Source: VRUE01 sp033856275 (GTDB lineage Bacteria; Actinomycetota; Thermoleophilia; Solirubrobacterales; 70-9). From it: DNA of 64,000 bases. The DNA lies in the NCBI GenBank assembly GCA_033856275.1, contig JAWVFJ010000051.1:84064-148063 (forward strand), written 5' to 3'. The position numbers and the translations under genes were made by a program. Of the stretch, positions 8,927 to 17,381 are shown in pieces. The notes below the pieces were generated by a model, which worked only from the letters and a program-made list of their open reading frames with translations, ran no database searches and had not been told where the DNA came from. Each line of letters opens with the position of its first letter. The first letter of the stretch is position 1.

Positions 8927-10171
8927 GTGGCTGGGGTAGGGGGAAGAGTACGCAGGCGGGCGCTGCTTCTAAGCGCGATCCCGTGTGTGGGCCTTCTCGT
9001 CTCACTGGGCGCTCTGCACACCGCGATCGCGACTCCGCGCCAAGCGATCCAGCCGGACCTGATCCTGCGCCTGCATGACCTCCCCCCGGGATACCTCAAC
9101 GTCGAATTGCAGGAGGAGCTGGGCGAAAGGACCTTCTGCTCGCGGCTACACCATTCGCACGAAACTCCGCCAGCGCTCGCGAGGTTCATCATCCGCTTTC
9201 GCCCCAAGGGATGCGCCGCGGCCTATTACCGCCTCTTCACTGTGCCGGCCCAGCCCTCGGGGCCTGTGCTGGCGGGCTCGGGTGTGCTCAGGATGAACAG
9301 TGGCAAGGCAGCCAACGCCGCTTGGCACGTCGTGCCGGAGCTGCTCGGCCAGCTGATGCACGACCATCCACCGCAAGCGATCGCCACGCCGGAGAAGGTC
9401 GGCTCTGCGACCACGCTGTTTCACGCCAACGACCAACCTCGCTTCTATCCGTTCTTCCGCAAAGTCGGCCGCGCCACGTCGTTCCTCGTCTGGCGTTCGG
9501 GGAACACGCTGGCCGTCGTGATGGCGGTCGGCGAGTCGTCCGATGAAAACGACCGGGCAGCCATCGAGGTTGCGCGGCGCCAGCAGGCCCACATCCGGAC
9601 GCCAACTCGCTACACGCCCTCCGAAAGGTTCGACGGCGAAGTCGCGCTCGACGACCCGGCCCTCGAGACACCCGTCTACTGGCTGGGACGCAACTTCTGG
9701 CCCGGCCACGGCCTTCGGAGCGATCGCCTCTACGGTTCCTACGCCTCCGACGGATCCGACGAAGAAACACCTGGAGCGCTGCTGTACCTCGGCTACGAAC
9801 GAATCTGGCTCGACACCTGGACTGTTGCGACCTGGCCTCAGTACGCGGGCACTCCGGCAGCCCGCACCATCGCCTCTTGGCCCTGTACGAAGGCGAAGAC
9901 GATCGAACTCCCTAGCGGCTACGCGACTATCTATGGTGGTTACGCGAGGAACTACCGGCCATGCCCGGACCAACCGCCCAATGCCTTCATCGCCCGCGTC
10001 TACATCGGTGATCTGGTGATCCTCGTCAATGCCGTCTCCAACAACCCTCCCTCCCCTCCCTCCGTCGACTCCTTCCCACTCTTCATCGAAACCGCCAACC
10101 CCTACGGCTCCTTTAAGGGCATGGAAGCGATCGTCCGCAACCTGCGACTGCGGCCAAAGCCGATCTACTGA
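8927..10171 (+). CDS. Exported protein of unknown function
   Basis: 414 aa from GTG 8927. An Arg-rich N-terminus and a hydrophobic stretch (about residues 12-35, ALLLSAIPCVGLLVSLGAL) suggest a signal peptide or anchor. The mature part begins QPDLILRLHDLPPGYLN, a start seen in other actinobacterial secreted proteins with a repeated beta fold; I cannot name the family. Several Cys residues (in RTFCSRLHH, PKGCAAAYY, SWPCTKAK, YRPCPDQ) could form disulfides outside the cell. No catalytic motif was recognised. It stands alone, divergent from the sigma factor at 8113, with about 250 nt between them that hold nothing recognised. Confidence 0.65.
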   Translation: MAGVGGRVRRRALLLSAIPCVGLLVSLGALHTAIATPRQAIQPDLILRLHDLPPGYLNVELQEELGERTFCSRLHHSHETPPALARFIIRFRPKGCAAAYYRLFTVPAQPSGPVLAGSGVLRMNSGKAANAAWHVVPELLGQLMHDHPPQAIATPEKVGSATTLFHANDQPRFYPFFRKVGRATSFLVWRSGNTLAVVMAVGESSDENDRAAIEVARRQQAHIRTPTRYTPSERFDGEVALDDPALETPVYWLGRNFWPGHGLRSDRLYGSYASDGSDEETPGALLYLGYERIWLDTWTVATWPQYAGTPAARTIASWPCTKAKTIELPSGYATIYGGYARNYRPCPDQPPNAFIARVYIGDLVILVNAVSNNPPSPPSVDSFPLFIETANPYGSFKGMEAIVRNLRLRPKPIY

Positions 10172-10253
10172 GCGCCAGGCTCAGCTCCGCAGCACTTCGG
10201 CATCGAAGAGCCGCCGGGATGCTGCCCTCAGAGGCTATGGCGAGAACCGTTTC

Positions 10254-10285
10254 GCTTGCATCGAAGTTACGGCTTCGATGCAAGC
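10254..10285. repeat. 13-bp perfect hairpin downstream of the exported-protein gene
   Basis: Arms gcttgcatcgaag (10254-10266) and cttcgatgcaagc (10273-10285) around a 6-nt loop. No T-run follows on either strand, so a rho-independent terminator is not supported; it could still stop or process the transcript from 8927. The remainder of 10172-10409 has nothing recognised. Confidence 0.5.
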
Positions 10286-10409
10286 CCTGTGGCGTTAGCG
10301 CGCCGCCAGGGGCACTTAATTCGCCCCGCCGAACGTAGCTTCATTAGGTTGATAAAGACAGTGAAAATCGGGGTGAATCGACCGCTATCCGTGGCTATCC
10401 GCGCGGTTT

Positions 10410-10733
10410 CAGCCACTACTAGTGGCTGGGATGGAGGTCGATGCAGGGGGTTGTGGGGGATGCCCTAAAGGCAGAAGCCCCCGACGTGCAGGGACTTTTG
10501 CTGATGGAGCTAGCCGGACTCGAACCGGCGACCTCCTGGGTGCGATCCAACGGGGCGAAATCGGAGCGGTAGCTTCAGAAGTCCGCGATTAGCAGGGAAT
10601 TAGCCGTACTCCGCGACCACTCGGCGCGCCGGCATTTCGCAGCCGATACGCAGGGATATGCGGCGATATGCAGGGAGTCGGGCACTCCTGGCGAGAAGTG
10701 CCCGAAATTTGCGCAGGGCGGTTGGAAAGGACC
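10410..10733. repeat. Attachment module A: palindromes flanking a tRNA-Ala 3' fragment
   Basis: Left palindrome 10410-10428 (arms cagccact / agtggctg). A degraded relic of the tRNA-Ala terminator (gcagaagcccc) follows near 10471, then the tRNA fragment at 10505-10549, a segment cgcgattagcagggaattag near 10585 resembling gccgatttgcaggcatttag in module B, two 20-bp-spaced direct repeats (10645-10656 and 10665-10676), and a right palindrome 10680-10703 (gggcact / agtgccc). The last is followed by gcgcagggcggttggaaag, also like the left side of module B. The order and spacing parallel module B, which is why it is read as one functional end rather than chance hairpins. Confidence 0.6.
10505..10549 (-). 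pseudogene. tRNA-Ala(CGC) 3' fragment A (left attachment site)
   Basis: Positions 29-73 of the tRNA-Ala(CGC) gene at 19424-19496 are reproduced exactly: acceptor 3' strand, T arm, variable loop and most of the anticodon arm. Identity with the intact locus covers 51 bp (10499-10549 and 19418-19468) and stops abruptly; the D arm and 5' acceptor strand are missing. This is the classical scar of integration into a tRNA 3' end. Confidence 0.85.
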
Positions 10734-10755
10734 GACGCCTACGAATGTCGCAGAA

Positions 10756-10782
10756 AGATATAGCTATCCTTTATCTATATCT
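10756..10782 (+). promoter_or_regulatory. A/T-rich inverted repeat, possible AbiEi operator
   Basis: Arms agatatag (10756-10763) and ctatatct (10775-10782) separated by 11 nt, just before the abiEi relic. AbiEi antitoxins are known to repress their own operon by binding inverted repeats at the promoter. The A/T richness in a GC-rich chromosome makes it stand out; promoter function is inferred. Confidence 0.4.
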
Positions 10783-10800
10783 GACGCTCAGCCTCTTGAC

Positions 10801-11437
10801 GCGATCGCCCTGAACCAAGTCTCCTACGGCCAGGACGGCTACTTCACTTCGCGGCAGGCGCGGGAAGCCGGGCTTCAGTCCGCAGCTGCTTGCCCACCAG
10901 GTTCGCTCCGGGCGCTACGAGCACATTCGTCGCGGCCTGTACCGCCTGCGTGGCTACCCTGGCTCTCCCCACGAGGAGGTGCGGGAGAAGTGGCTTTCGG
11001 TCGGTGCCGAGCGAGCCGTCGTCTGACACGAGAGCGCGGTCGACCTTCACGAACTCTCGGATGTGATCCCGAACAGCATTCATCTCCTAGTCGCTCGCGA
11101 CGACCGTGGTATCAGGCGGCTTCAGGGTGTAACCCTGCACACGACGACGAAGGCCCTCGAGCCGCCCGAAGTCGTGTCTCGCGAAGGCATCCGCGTTACT
11201 GACCCGGTGCGGTCGATCCTCGACGCGGCCACCGCCGGGACGGCCCCCGAGCAGATCGAGATGGCCGTGCGCCAAGCGCTGAACAGAGGCCTGGTGACCC
11301 GTCGCTCGCTTCTCTCCCGAACCGATCGGCGTGGAGGCCGCGTCGCCGAACTCATCCGCCATGCTGCCGAGATGGATGGCCGATCGTGGGATACGAAAGG
11401 GCAGAGGCGTTCCGCACCGCGCTCGAGCAGCGCCTGA
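10801..11437 (+). pseudogene. AbiEi-family antitoxin, frameshifted and interrupted
   Basis: Frame 1 from about 10801 reads QDGYFTSRQAREAG, the usual N-terminal helix-turn-helix of AbiEi-type regulators. At about 10875-10880 the match jumps to the next frame (PQLLAHQVRSGRYEHIRRGL, then YRLRGYPGSPHEEV). In that frame a TGA at 11024-11026 sits where family members have Ser of a VVSHESA motif; after it the match resumes with HESAVDLHELSDVIPN and continues to TDPVRSILDAATAG. So there is one frameshift and one nonsense change. AbiEi neutralises the nucleotidyltransferase toxin AbiEii in type IV toxin-antitoxin phage-defence systems. The copy should be non-functional. Family assignment is from remembered sequence patterns. 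Confidence 0.7.
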
Positions 11438-11532
11438 AGAACGAGGCCGGGGCGAGCGGTGTCCGCACTCCTAGGGCGAAAGCCGCAGTTTGGGAAATAT
11501 CGAGAGCCTCTATGAAAAAGGACGCGGTATAA
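11386..11532 (+). pseudogene. AbiEii-type nucleotidyltransferase toxin, N-terminal remnant
   Basis: A 48-codon frame beginning GYERAEAFRTALEQRLKNEA resembles the first helix of AbiEii toxins (typically a YxSAxAFRxALExRL pattern). It overlaps the end of the abiEi relic, the expected gene order, and ends at TAA 11530-11532 long before the nucleotidyltransferase GSxxxD motif would appear. The toxin is therefore deleted. The bases from 11533 to 11720 hold nothing further recognised. Confidence 0.55.
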
Positions 11533-11720
11533 CTCCCGACTCTGCCGAATAACTGCACGCGATGAGTCAGGGGGTCGGGGTGAGCGAAGTGGAGATGGGA
11601 CTACGCCACGACCACATTCAAGGGATCGGTCTTGTGCCAGGATCTCCACAGACGTTAACGCCTCGACGCCTGAATCCCTATCCCTCCGTACACCTCCGGT
11701 AGTAGTCGGAGAAGAGAGAC

Positions 11721-11897
11721 ATGGCAGGGATTGAAGCTGATGTTATCGAGGCGTTTCTGGAGCGATTGAAGATCTCCGACGCCGTACCAGTACTAGTCGC
11801 GGAGAAGCTCAGTAGTGCGCTAGCTAAGGAAAAACTCCCGAAGGCCGACGAGATAGCCGAGATGTATCGCGAGGGCAGCGGAGATCCAATCGCATGA
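11721..11897 (+). CDS. 58-aa helical protein coupled to the SMC-like ATPase
   Basis: ATG 11721 is preceded by a ggagaagag ribosome site. The product starts MAGIEADVIEAFLERLKI and ends in a second helix (EKLPKADEIAEMYREG); it is acidic and predicted all-helical, with no membrane segment. Its stop overlaps the ATPase start (ATGA at 11894-11897), implying coupled translation and probably a physical partnership. I do not recognise the family. Small helical partners are known in some defence ATPase systems, but assignment to one of them would be speculation. Confidence 0.65.
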   Translation: MAGIEADVIEAFLERLKISDAVPVLVAEKLSSALAKEKLPKADEIAEMYREGSGDPIA

Positions 11898-14344
11898 TCC
11901 AGCTGCTGGCGATTCGCATCGATGAGTTCCGAGGAATCCGTGAACTGGACCTGAGTCCCGATTGCAGGTCCGTTGTAATACTCGGTCCCAACGGATCGGG
12001 AAAGAGCGGCGTCGTTGACGCGATCGACTTTGCGCTCACGGGCAACGTGTCCCGGCTTAGCGGCGAGGGTACTGGTGGTGTCAGCTTGGCCAAGCACGGG
12101 CCACACGTCCACCGTCGGGATGATCCGGCAGCGGCGAAAGTGACGCTTACGATTCGCCATGCGGTGAACGGTCAGACCGGGACCCTCAGTCGATGCGTCA
12201 AGACGCCTGGTCAATTTACGCTGGAGCCAGAGACCCCAGAGCTACTTGAGGCGGTCACATGGGCGTCTCTGCACCCTGAGTTGACGCTCTCACGGCGCGA
12301 GGTCGTCAAATACGTCAATGCGGAGCCAGGAAAGCGTGCGCAAGAGGTCCAGGCGCTACTGAAACTGGAGCGGATCGACGAAACGCGCCGCCTCCTTAAA
12401 AGCGCGCTGTCTAAAACCTCATCAGAGCTGAAAGGCACCGGGACGGCGGTAAAGAATGCTGAGGACGCGGTTCGACGTCACTTGGACCTGACCGAGTTGT
12501 TGTCTGAGGAGATCTGCGGCGTGATCAATGGGTACCGTGCCACGCTCGGGCTCGATCTGCTGGAGGCGGTGATCGCGGACACGAAACTCGCTACGGGGGT
12601 CCAAGGAGCCCCAGGGGGAAGGGGCTACGACAAGCTGTCGGCGCTCCGAGATGTCGACGCGCTCGCCGCATTTATTGCGGAGCACCCAAATCTCTCCGCG
12701 GCTGCTGCCGAGCTAGCGGCGGCCCTCGATCTCCTAAAGGCCGATCCGACGATCCTGGATGCACTCAAGCATCGACACCTCGTCGAAGTCGGTCTGCCTT
12801 TGGTCGCCAACGCTGTCTGTCCGCTCTGCGATCAAACCTGGCAGGACGTCTCTGAACTCCGTGCTCATCTTGAGGGCAAGCTAGCTCGTTCGGAAGCTGC
12901 TGCGACTCTTGAGGGGAGAATTCGAAAGTCAGCGGAGGAAGTCGCGGAAGAGTTGCAACGACTTCGCGGTCTCATACAAACGGCGCAGCCGCATTCCGTA
13001 ACCGTCGGGCGCGGCGGGGACCATGCCGCATTGCTCGAGTGGTCGAATGACCTGGCTGCCTTCGAGGCCAATCTCGGCAGTCTGGAGACGCTTGCTCAGG
13101 TGGGTTCCCGCCTAGAGACGAATCCACTTGGCACGCCAACTACGCTGACGAGCACGCTCTCTGAGCTCCGGGTGGACATAGAGGCCCTGCCGGATCAAAG
13201 CACCGCCGAGGATGCGCGGATTGCACTAACGATCGCCGAAGAGAGATGGTCACAACTTCGACAAGCGCGCGCTTCGAAAGCTAAGGCCACGGCGGCGCGG
13301 ACGACTGCAGACGCTGTATATCAGGCATACAACGAGGTCGCCGATAGCGCTCTCACCAAGCTGTACGACTCTGTCGAGAGCAATTTCAGCGACTACTACC
13401 GACAGATCAACGCTGACGACGAGGCGGCCTTCACGGCGGGACTCGCACCTTCAGCGGGGAAATTGGACCTGGAGGTCGACTTCTACGGCTTGGGCATGTT
13501 CCCACCTATGGCGTACCACAGTGAGGGTCACCAGGACGGAATGGGAGTATGCCTTTATCTTGCATTGATCGATCAGGTGCTGGGTGAGGACTTTCGGGTC
13601 GCCGTCCTAGACGACGTGGTGACGTCGGTCGACACCAATCATCGCCGTCAGTTCTGCAACCTGCTGAAGGAAGTCTTTCCAGGGGTTCAGTTCATCATTA
13701 CGACCCACGACGAGGTTTGGGCGCGACAGATGCAATCGTCTGGACTGATAGATCGCCAGTCCTTGGTGCGGTTCCACGGCTGGAGCGTAGAGGGCGGGCC
13801 ATTGTACGGCTCGGCTGGGGACTTCTGGAAACAGATCGAATCAGACCTGGATCGTGACGACGTTCCCAGCGCGGCCCACAAATTGCGAAGGAATCTAGAG
13901 GCCTCGATGGCAGACATCGCCGAGTCGTTGCAGGCTCGAGTGGTGTACAGGCCCGATAATAGCCATGACCTCGGCGCACTCTTCAATGCGGTCAAAGGTC
14001 GGCATGGCGAACTCTTGAAGAAGGCAGCGAGCTCCGCGAACTCGTGGAGTAACGAGGTTGCCGAGCAGCAAGTCGAATCGCTCAAGGCTGATCGAACGCA
14101 GGCGATACAGGCCCAAGGCGACGAGAACTGGGCGATTAATGCCCTGGTTCACAACAATGACTGGGCGACGATGACGAGGGCCGACTTTGACCCTGTTGTC
14201 GAGACTTGCAAACAGTTCGTGGACCTGTTCACTTGCAGCAGCGCGGAGTGCGAGTCATGGATCTACGTCAGCGGGACGCCCGGCAATGAGGAGGCGCTAC
14301 GCTGCTCATGCGGTGCCCTCAACGTGAACCTCCGGCAGAAGTGA
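11894..14344 (+). CDS. SMC/RecF-like ATPase with zinc-hook-type CxxC and C-terminal zinc ribbon
   Basis: 816 aa. Walker A is GPNGSGKS (about residues 31-38) after the FRGIRELDL opening strand typical of Rad50/RecF/SMC heads. The middle is helical, with a CPLC motif near residue 308 resembling a Rad50 zinc hook. The C-terminal head lobe has a signature-like SEGHQDGMG (about 540), Walker B VAVLDDVVTSVD (about 570-580) and FIITTHDEVWARQM. A further helical domain follows, then Cys pairs CSSAEC and CSCG in the last 30 residues, a likely zinc ribbon. Such ATPases occur in DNA repair and in several anti-phage systems. Being inside a tRNA island beside a methyltransferase-nuclease pair favours defence, but no nuclease domain is seen in it. 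Confidence 0.8.
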   Translation: MIQLLAIRIDEFRGIRELDLSPDCRSVVILGPNGSGKSGVVDAIDFALTGNVSRLSGEGTGGVSLAKHGPHVHRRDDPAAAKVTLTIRHAVNGQTGTLSRCVKTPGQFTLEPETPELLEAVTWASLHPELTLSRREVVKYVNAEPGKRAQEVQALLKLERIDETRRLLKSALSKTSSELKGTGTAVKNAEDAVRRHLDLTELLSEEICGVINGYRATLGLDLLEAVIADTKLATGVQGAPGGRGYDKLSALRDVDALAAFIAEHPNLSAAAAELAAALDLLKADPTILDALKHRHLVEVGLPLVANAVCPLCDQTWQDVSELRAHLEGKLARSEAAATLEGRIRKSAEEVAEELQRLRGLIQTAQPHSVTVGRGGDHAALLEWSNDLAAFEANLGSLETLAQVGSRLETNPLGTPTTLTSTLSELRVDIEALPDQSTAEDARIALTIAEERWSQLRQARASKAKATAARTTADAVYQAYNEVADSALTKLYDSVESNFSDYYRQINADDEAAFTAGLAPSAGKLDLEVDFYGLGMFPPMAYHSEGHQDGMGVCLYLALIDQVLGEDFRVAVLDDVVTSVDTNHRRQFCNLLKEVFPGVQFIITTHDEVWARQMQSSGLIDRQSLVRFHGWSVEGGPLYGSAGDFWKQIESDLDRDDVPSAAHKLRRNLEASMADIAESLQARVVYRPDNSHDLGALFNAVKGRHGELLKKAASSANSWSNEVAEQQVESLKADRTQAIQAQGDENWAINALVHNNDWATMTRADFDPVVETCKQFVDLFTCSSAECESWIYVSGTPGNEEALRCSCGALNVNLRQK

Positions 14345-14967
14345 ATAGCTGTTTGGCATGGGGAAGCCGTCTTCGAGCATCACTTCGCAGTGATCTCAAT
14401 GGCCTTCATGACATATCCGCCGCTCCTTGGACCGCCTCCCCTGGTGAAGACGCTCGGCAACTCGGGGACAACACGCTGAACCCGCCTTCGGGCTCGGGCC
14501 GCACCTGATCTCGCACTCACGCTCGACGCTTATGCCATAAACCAGGCTGGGCGGAGTTCTGCTGCCCTTCGATTCAAGCCCGGGATAGACGCCAGACTGA
14601 CGCCTTCGAATCGCCGCCATTCACCCACCAGTGGCTAGAATGAGCGCTCCGCCCATTTGAGCAAGCGGCTGTGATTGAGGTTGAGGTCAGCAGCAGTCCA
14701 CGAATGATCGGCCGTTGGACCACAGCCCTCCCGATTCCCCAAAGATCAGACGTGAAACCGTTTCCAGAGCACGCTCGGGCCTCCGCAGTGGCGCCTACCC
14801 TCGGCAACGAAGCGGGGTCACAGGCGCACACAAGCGGAGACCACGCTTCAACGTAGAGGGCGTCGACTGACGAGTGGCACGCAGATCGAGCCGATTCGAT
14901 CCTGTCCTCGTGCCGTCTCGCGCTCCGTTATCGGTGGGGGCGCCGCGTGGCTGCATAGGATCGCTCA
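14345..14967. other. 623-bp gap without a recognised gene
   Basis: Short open frames exist on both strands (longest about 85 codons) but none has a ribosome site, a recognisable motif or coding-like composition. It separates the ATPase from the methyltransferase, so the latter probably has its own promoter; I could not pick out a convincing one. The gap may mark a deletion or a junction between two acquired cassettes. Confidence 0.5.
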
Positions 14968-16236
14968 ATGCCCGCAGCGATTTCTAATCAGACTTCTCCC
15001 TCGCTTCTTGATCCACCAGCTCTTGGAAGCAGCGTCTTCACGTCCAATATGCGCTTGCCCGTCCATCGATGGTTTCGCTATTCCGCTGGATTCTCGGCAG
15101 CATGGGCCGAAGCAATCGTGGCATCCGATGCGGGGGACAAGCCTCGGGTCTTCGATCCCTTCGTTGGCTCTGGGACCACGCTGATAGCGGCACAAGTGAA
15201 AGGCGCTGAGTCGATCGGCCTTGAGACCCATCCGCTCGTTCGACGAATCTGCCAGGCAAAGCTGTCATGGAACTCCGACCCAGAGGAGCTAGAGCAGCGG
15301 GCGACCGCCATCCTTCGGACCGCAAGCCCTCGAGTTTGGAGTGATCCCCCTGTACTCCTAACCAAGATTTTTCCTCCAGCGACGCTCGCGACGCTTGTGG
15401 GACTTCGAGACTCAATCGACGCAGTTCAGATGGACGATGGAGTGGACGAGTTGCTCTGGCTAGCGCTACTCGCTGTCTTGCGCCCATGCTCGCCCGTCGG
15501 CACGGCACAGTGGCAGTACGTCTTGCCCAACAAGTCGAAGTCGAGGGTGGCGGAGCCTATGGCTGCTTTTGAGGCTCAGGTCAGAATGATGGCTCAGGAT
15601 ATGAGGGCGATGCCACTAGATGCGGCCGCGGCGAGCCTTTCTTCTGAAGACGCCCGGACAGCAGGAAACGTCGATGATGACTCAATTGATTTGGTGATCA
15701 CCTCTCCTCCGTACCCAAACAATTTTGACTATGCAGATGCAACCCGGGTGGAGATGACCTTTCTTGGTGAAATAGAACGCTGGGGGGACTTGCAGGAGAG
15801 CGTACGAACCCACCTGATTCGTTCGTGCTCGCAGCACATGGGGGGCTACGATCCGGCGGAGGCATTAGAGGCACCCGAGCTGACGCCCATTCGCAGCGAA
15901 CTCTTGGATGTCTACCAACGGCTCGCGATAGAGCGCGAGAGTCGGGGCGGCCGGAAGGCCTATCACACGATGGTCGCAGCCTATTTTCATGATCTCTCCC
16001 GAACCTGGATAGCTCTAAGGAGAGTTTGTCGCCGTGGTTCGACGGTGCACTTCATGGTTGGTGATTCAGCTCCCTATGGGGTGCATGTTCCCGTCGAGCG
16101 TTGGTTGGGTGACCTCGCAATCAATGCTGGCTTTTCAGACTGGCGCTTCGTCAAGCTTCGGGACCGAAATACAAAGTGGCGCAACCGCAAGCACCGCGTG
16201 CCACTCCAAGAGGGCGTGCTTACGGTGCGTGGCTAA
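14968..16236 (+). CDS. Site-specific DNA methyltransferase (amino-methylating class)
   Basis: 422 aa. Motif I, the S-adenosylmethionine site, is FDPFVGSGTTLIAAQ (about residues 62-76), and the catalytic motif IV is TSPPYPNNFDY (about residues 245-255). A TSPPY motif fits N4-cytosine or N6-adenine methylation. Motif I precedes motif IV with a long helical insert between them, which can carry target recognition. The C-terminal part (RNTKWRNRKHR) is basic. TAATG overlap with the next gene shows a two-gene operon, so the enzyme should protect host DNA against the downstream nuclease. The base composition is lower in G+C than the flanking chromosome. Confidence 0.85.
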   Translation: MPAAISNQTSPSLLDPPALGSSVFTSNMRLPVHRWFRYSAGFSAAWAEAIVASDAGDKPRVFDPFVGSGTTLIAAQVKGAESIGLETHPLVRRICQAKLSWNSDPEELEQRATAILRTASPRVWSDPPVLLTKIFPPATLATLVGLRDSIDAVQMDDGVDELLWLALLAVLRPCSPVGTAQWQYVLPNKSKSRVAEPMAAFEAQVRMMAQDMRAMPLDAAAASLSSEDARTAGNVDDDSIDLVITSPPYPNNFDYADATRVEMTFLGEIERWGDLQESVRTHLIRSCSQHMGGYDPAEALEAPELTPIRSELLDVYQRLAIERESRGGRKAYHTMVAAYFHDLSRTWIALRRVCRRGSTVHFMVGDSAPYGVHVPVERWLGDLAINAGFSDWRFVKLRDRNTKWRNRKHRVPLQEGVLTVRG

Positions 16237-17096
16237 TGGCACAAGCACCAGGGCATCGGCTAGGTCAGATCATTGGAGACACGCTGGAGCTTGCCATCAG
16301 CCCTCCATTGCAGGAGTTCGCGGACGAGCACGGCCTTTATCTAGATGCTCGCGGACCAAGGCCGGCCCGACCGGGCAAGAAGGTGACTTGGAAGGACGAC
16401 CTCGGGAACACGCATGATCTTGATCACGTACTTGAGCGGGGAGGCAGCAACCAGGAGCGTGGCATCCCCGTCGCCTTTATCGAGACCGCATGGCGCAGAT
16501 ACACGAAGCACAGTCGTAACAAGGCGCAGGAGATCCAGGGTGCAATCTTGCCGCTACTCGCGACGTGGGCACATGCACGACCTTTCGCGGGGGTGGTTTT
16601 GGCTGGCGTATGGACCAAGGGATCTCTAAACCAGCTTGCGTCAAATGGTTTCTCGATTCTTCATGTTCCTTACGACACGGTTATTGACGTGTTTGGGGCT
16701 CGGGGCATCGATGTCTTCTACGAGGAGTCGACCAGCGATAGCTCTCTCAGGAGCCAGATCGACAAATGGGAAGCGCTGTCCGCCGCAGACCTGCAAGGCG
16801 TCGGGCTGGCTCTTCGTGCAGCCATCCACGACGATCTCGCGGAGTTCATGGCTAGCCTGGGAGGCACCGTGTTGCGCCGCATAGACAGCGTGTCCGTGCT
16901 TCCGCTCTACGGTACGACCACTGATTGCCGAACCGTCAAGGATGCAATCCGGTTCATCACCGAGCGGAGCAATGAGCCATCGGCTGGCCCCTTTGTGCGA
17001 TTCGAGGTGATCGTCCGATACGACAACGACGATCGGATCACGGCCAATTTTTCTCTCCCAAACGATGCCGTGTCGTTCCTTGAATCGTTTTTGTAA
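16236..17096 (+). CDS. Probable restriction endonuclease paired with the methyltransferase
   Basis: 286 aa from ATG 16236 (the frame is open further upstream but that part lies inside the methyltransferase). The core DLDHVLERGGS ... GIPVAFIETAWRRYTKHSRN followed by KAQEIQGAILPL (about residues 60-110) has the D...ExA spacing of a PD-(D/E)xK nuclease in which the usual Lys is displaced, with several nearby Lys/Arg candidates. The rest (GVVLAGVWTKGSLNQL, IDVFGARGIDVFYEE) resembles proteins found next to methyltransferases in restriction loci. Cleavage activity and site are not determinable. The one-base overlap with the methyltransferase gene is the main functional evidence. Confidence 0.6.
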   Translation: MAQAPGHRLGQIIGDTLELAISPPLQEFADEHGLYLDARGPRPARPGKKVTWKDDLGNTHDLDHVLERGGSNQERGIPVAFIETAWRRYTKHSRNKAQEIQGAILPLLATWAHARPFAGVVLAGVWTKGSLNQLASNGFSILHVPYDTVIDVFGARGIDVFYEESTSDSSLRSQIDKWEALSAADLQGVGLALRAAIHDDLAEFMASLGGTVLRRIDSVSVLPLYGTTTDCRTVKDAIRFITERSNEPSAGPFVRFEVIVRYDNDDRITANFSLPNDAVSFLESFL

Positions 17097-17381
17097 TTAG
17101 GCTCATATTGCTTGCGATCAAGACAAGGCGACATCGTCGCAGGCGATTTTCTGCGCCGTGAGAGGGGACCGGGCTGAGCGCTAAGGCTTAGACTTAGCTG
17201 GCCAGGATGGGATCGCGTCGCTGGCCAACAGGGACCAACCGCACCGACTGCCCTTCGACGTGGCTCGCCACCCTCACTCGGCGCTGTACCGCCTGCGTTT
17301 ACTCGTCTAAGTCCGGCCGACCGTAGCTCCGGCGTCCCTAAAGCGAGGCGGAATCGCCGGTAATCCCTTCATATCGCCGCG

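Noticed and set aside
10505..10549. A second complete tRNA-Ala gene
   Set aside because: Only tRNA positions 29-73 are present; the D arm and 5' acceptor strand are replaced by unrelated bases.
14308..14856. Several 60-85 codon frames between the ATPase and methyltransferase
   Set aside because: No ribosome sites, no coding-like composition, and frames on both strands overlap; treated as non-coding.
16176..16235. Upstream 20-codon extension of the endonuclease-like gene
   Set aside because: It lies within the methyltransferase coding sequence, and ATG 16236 gives the usual TAATG coupling.
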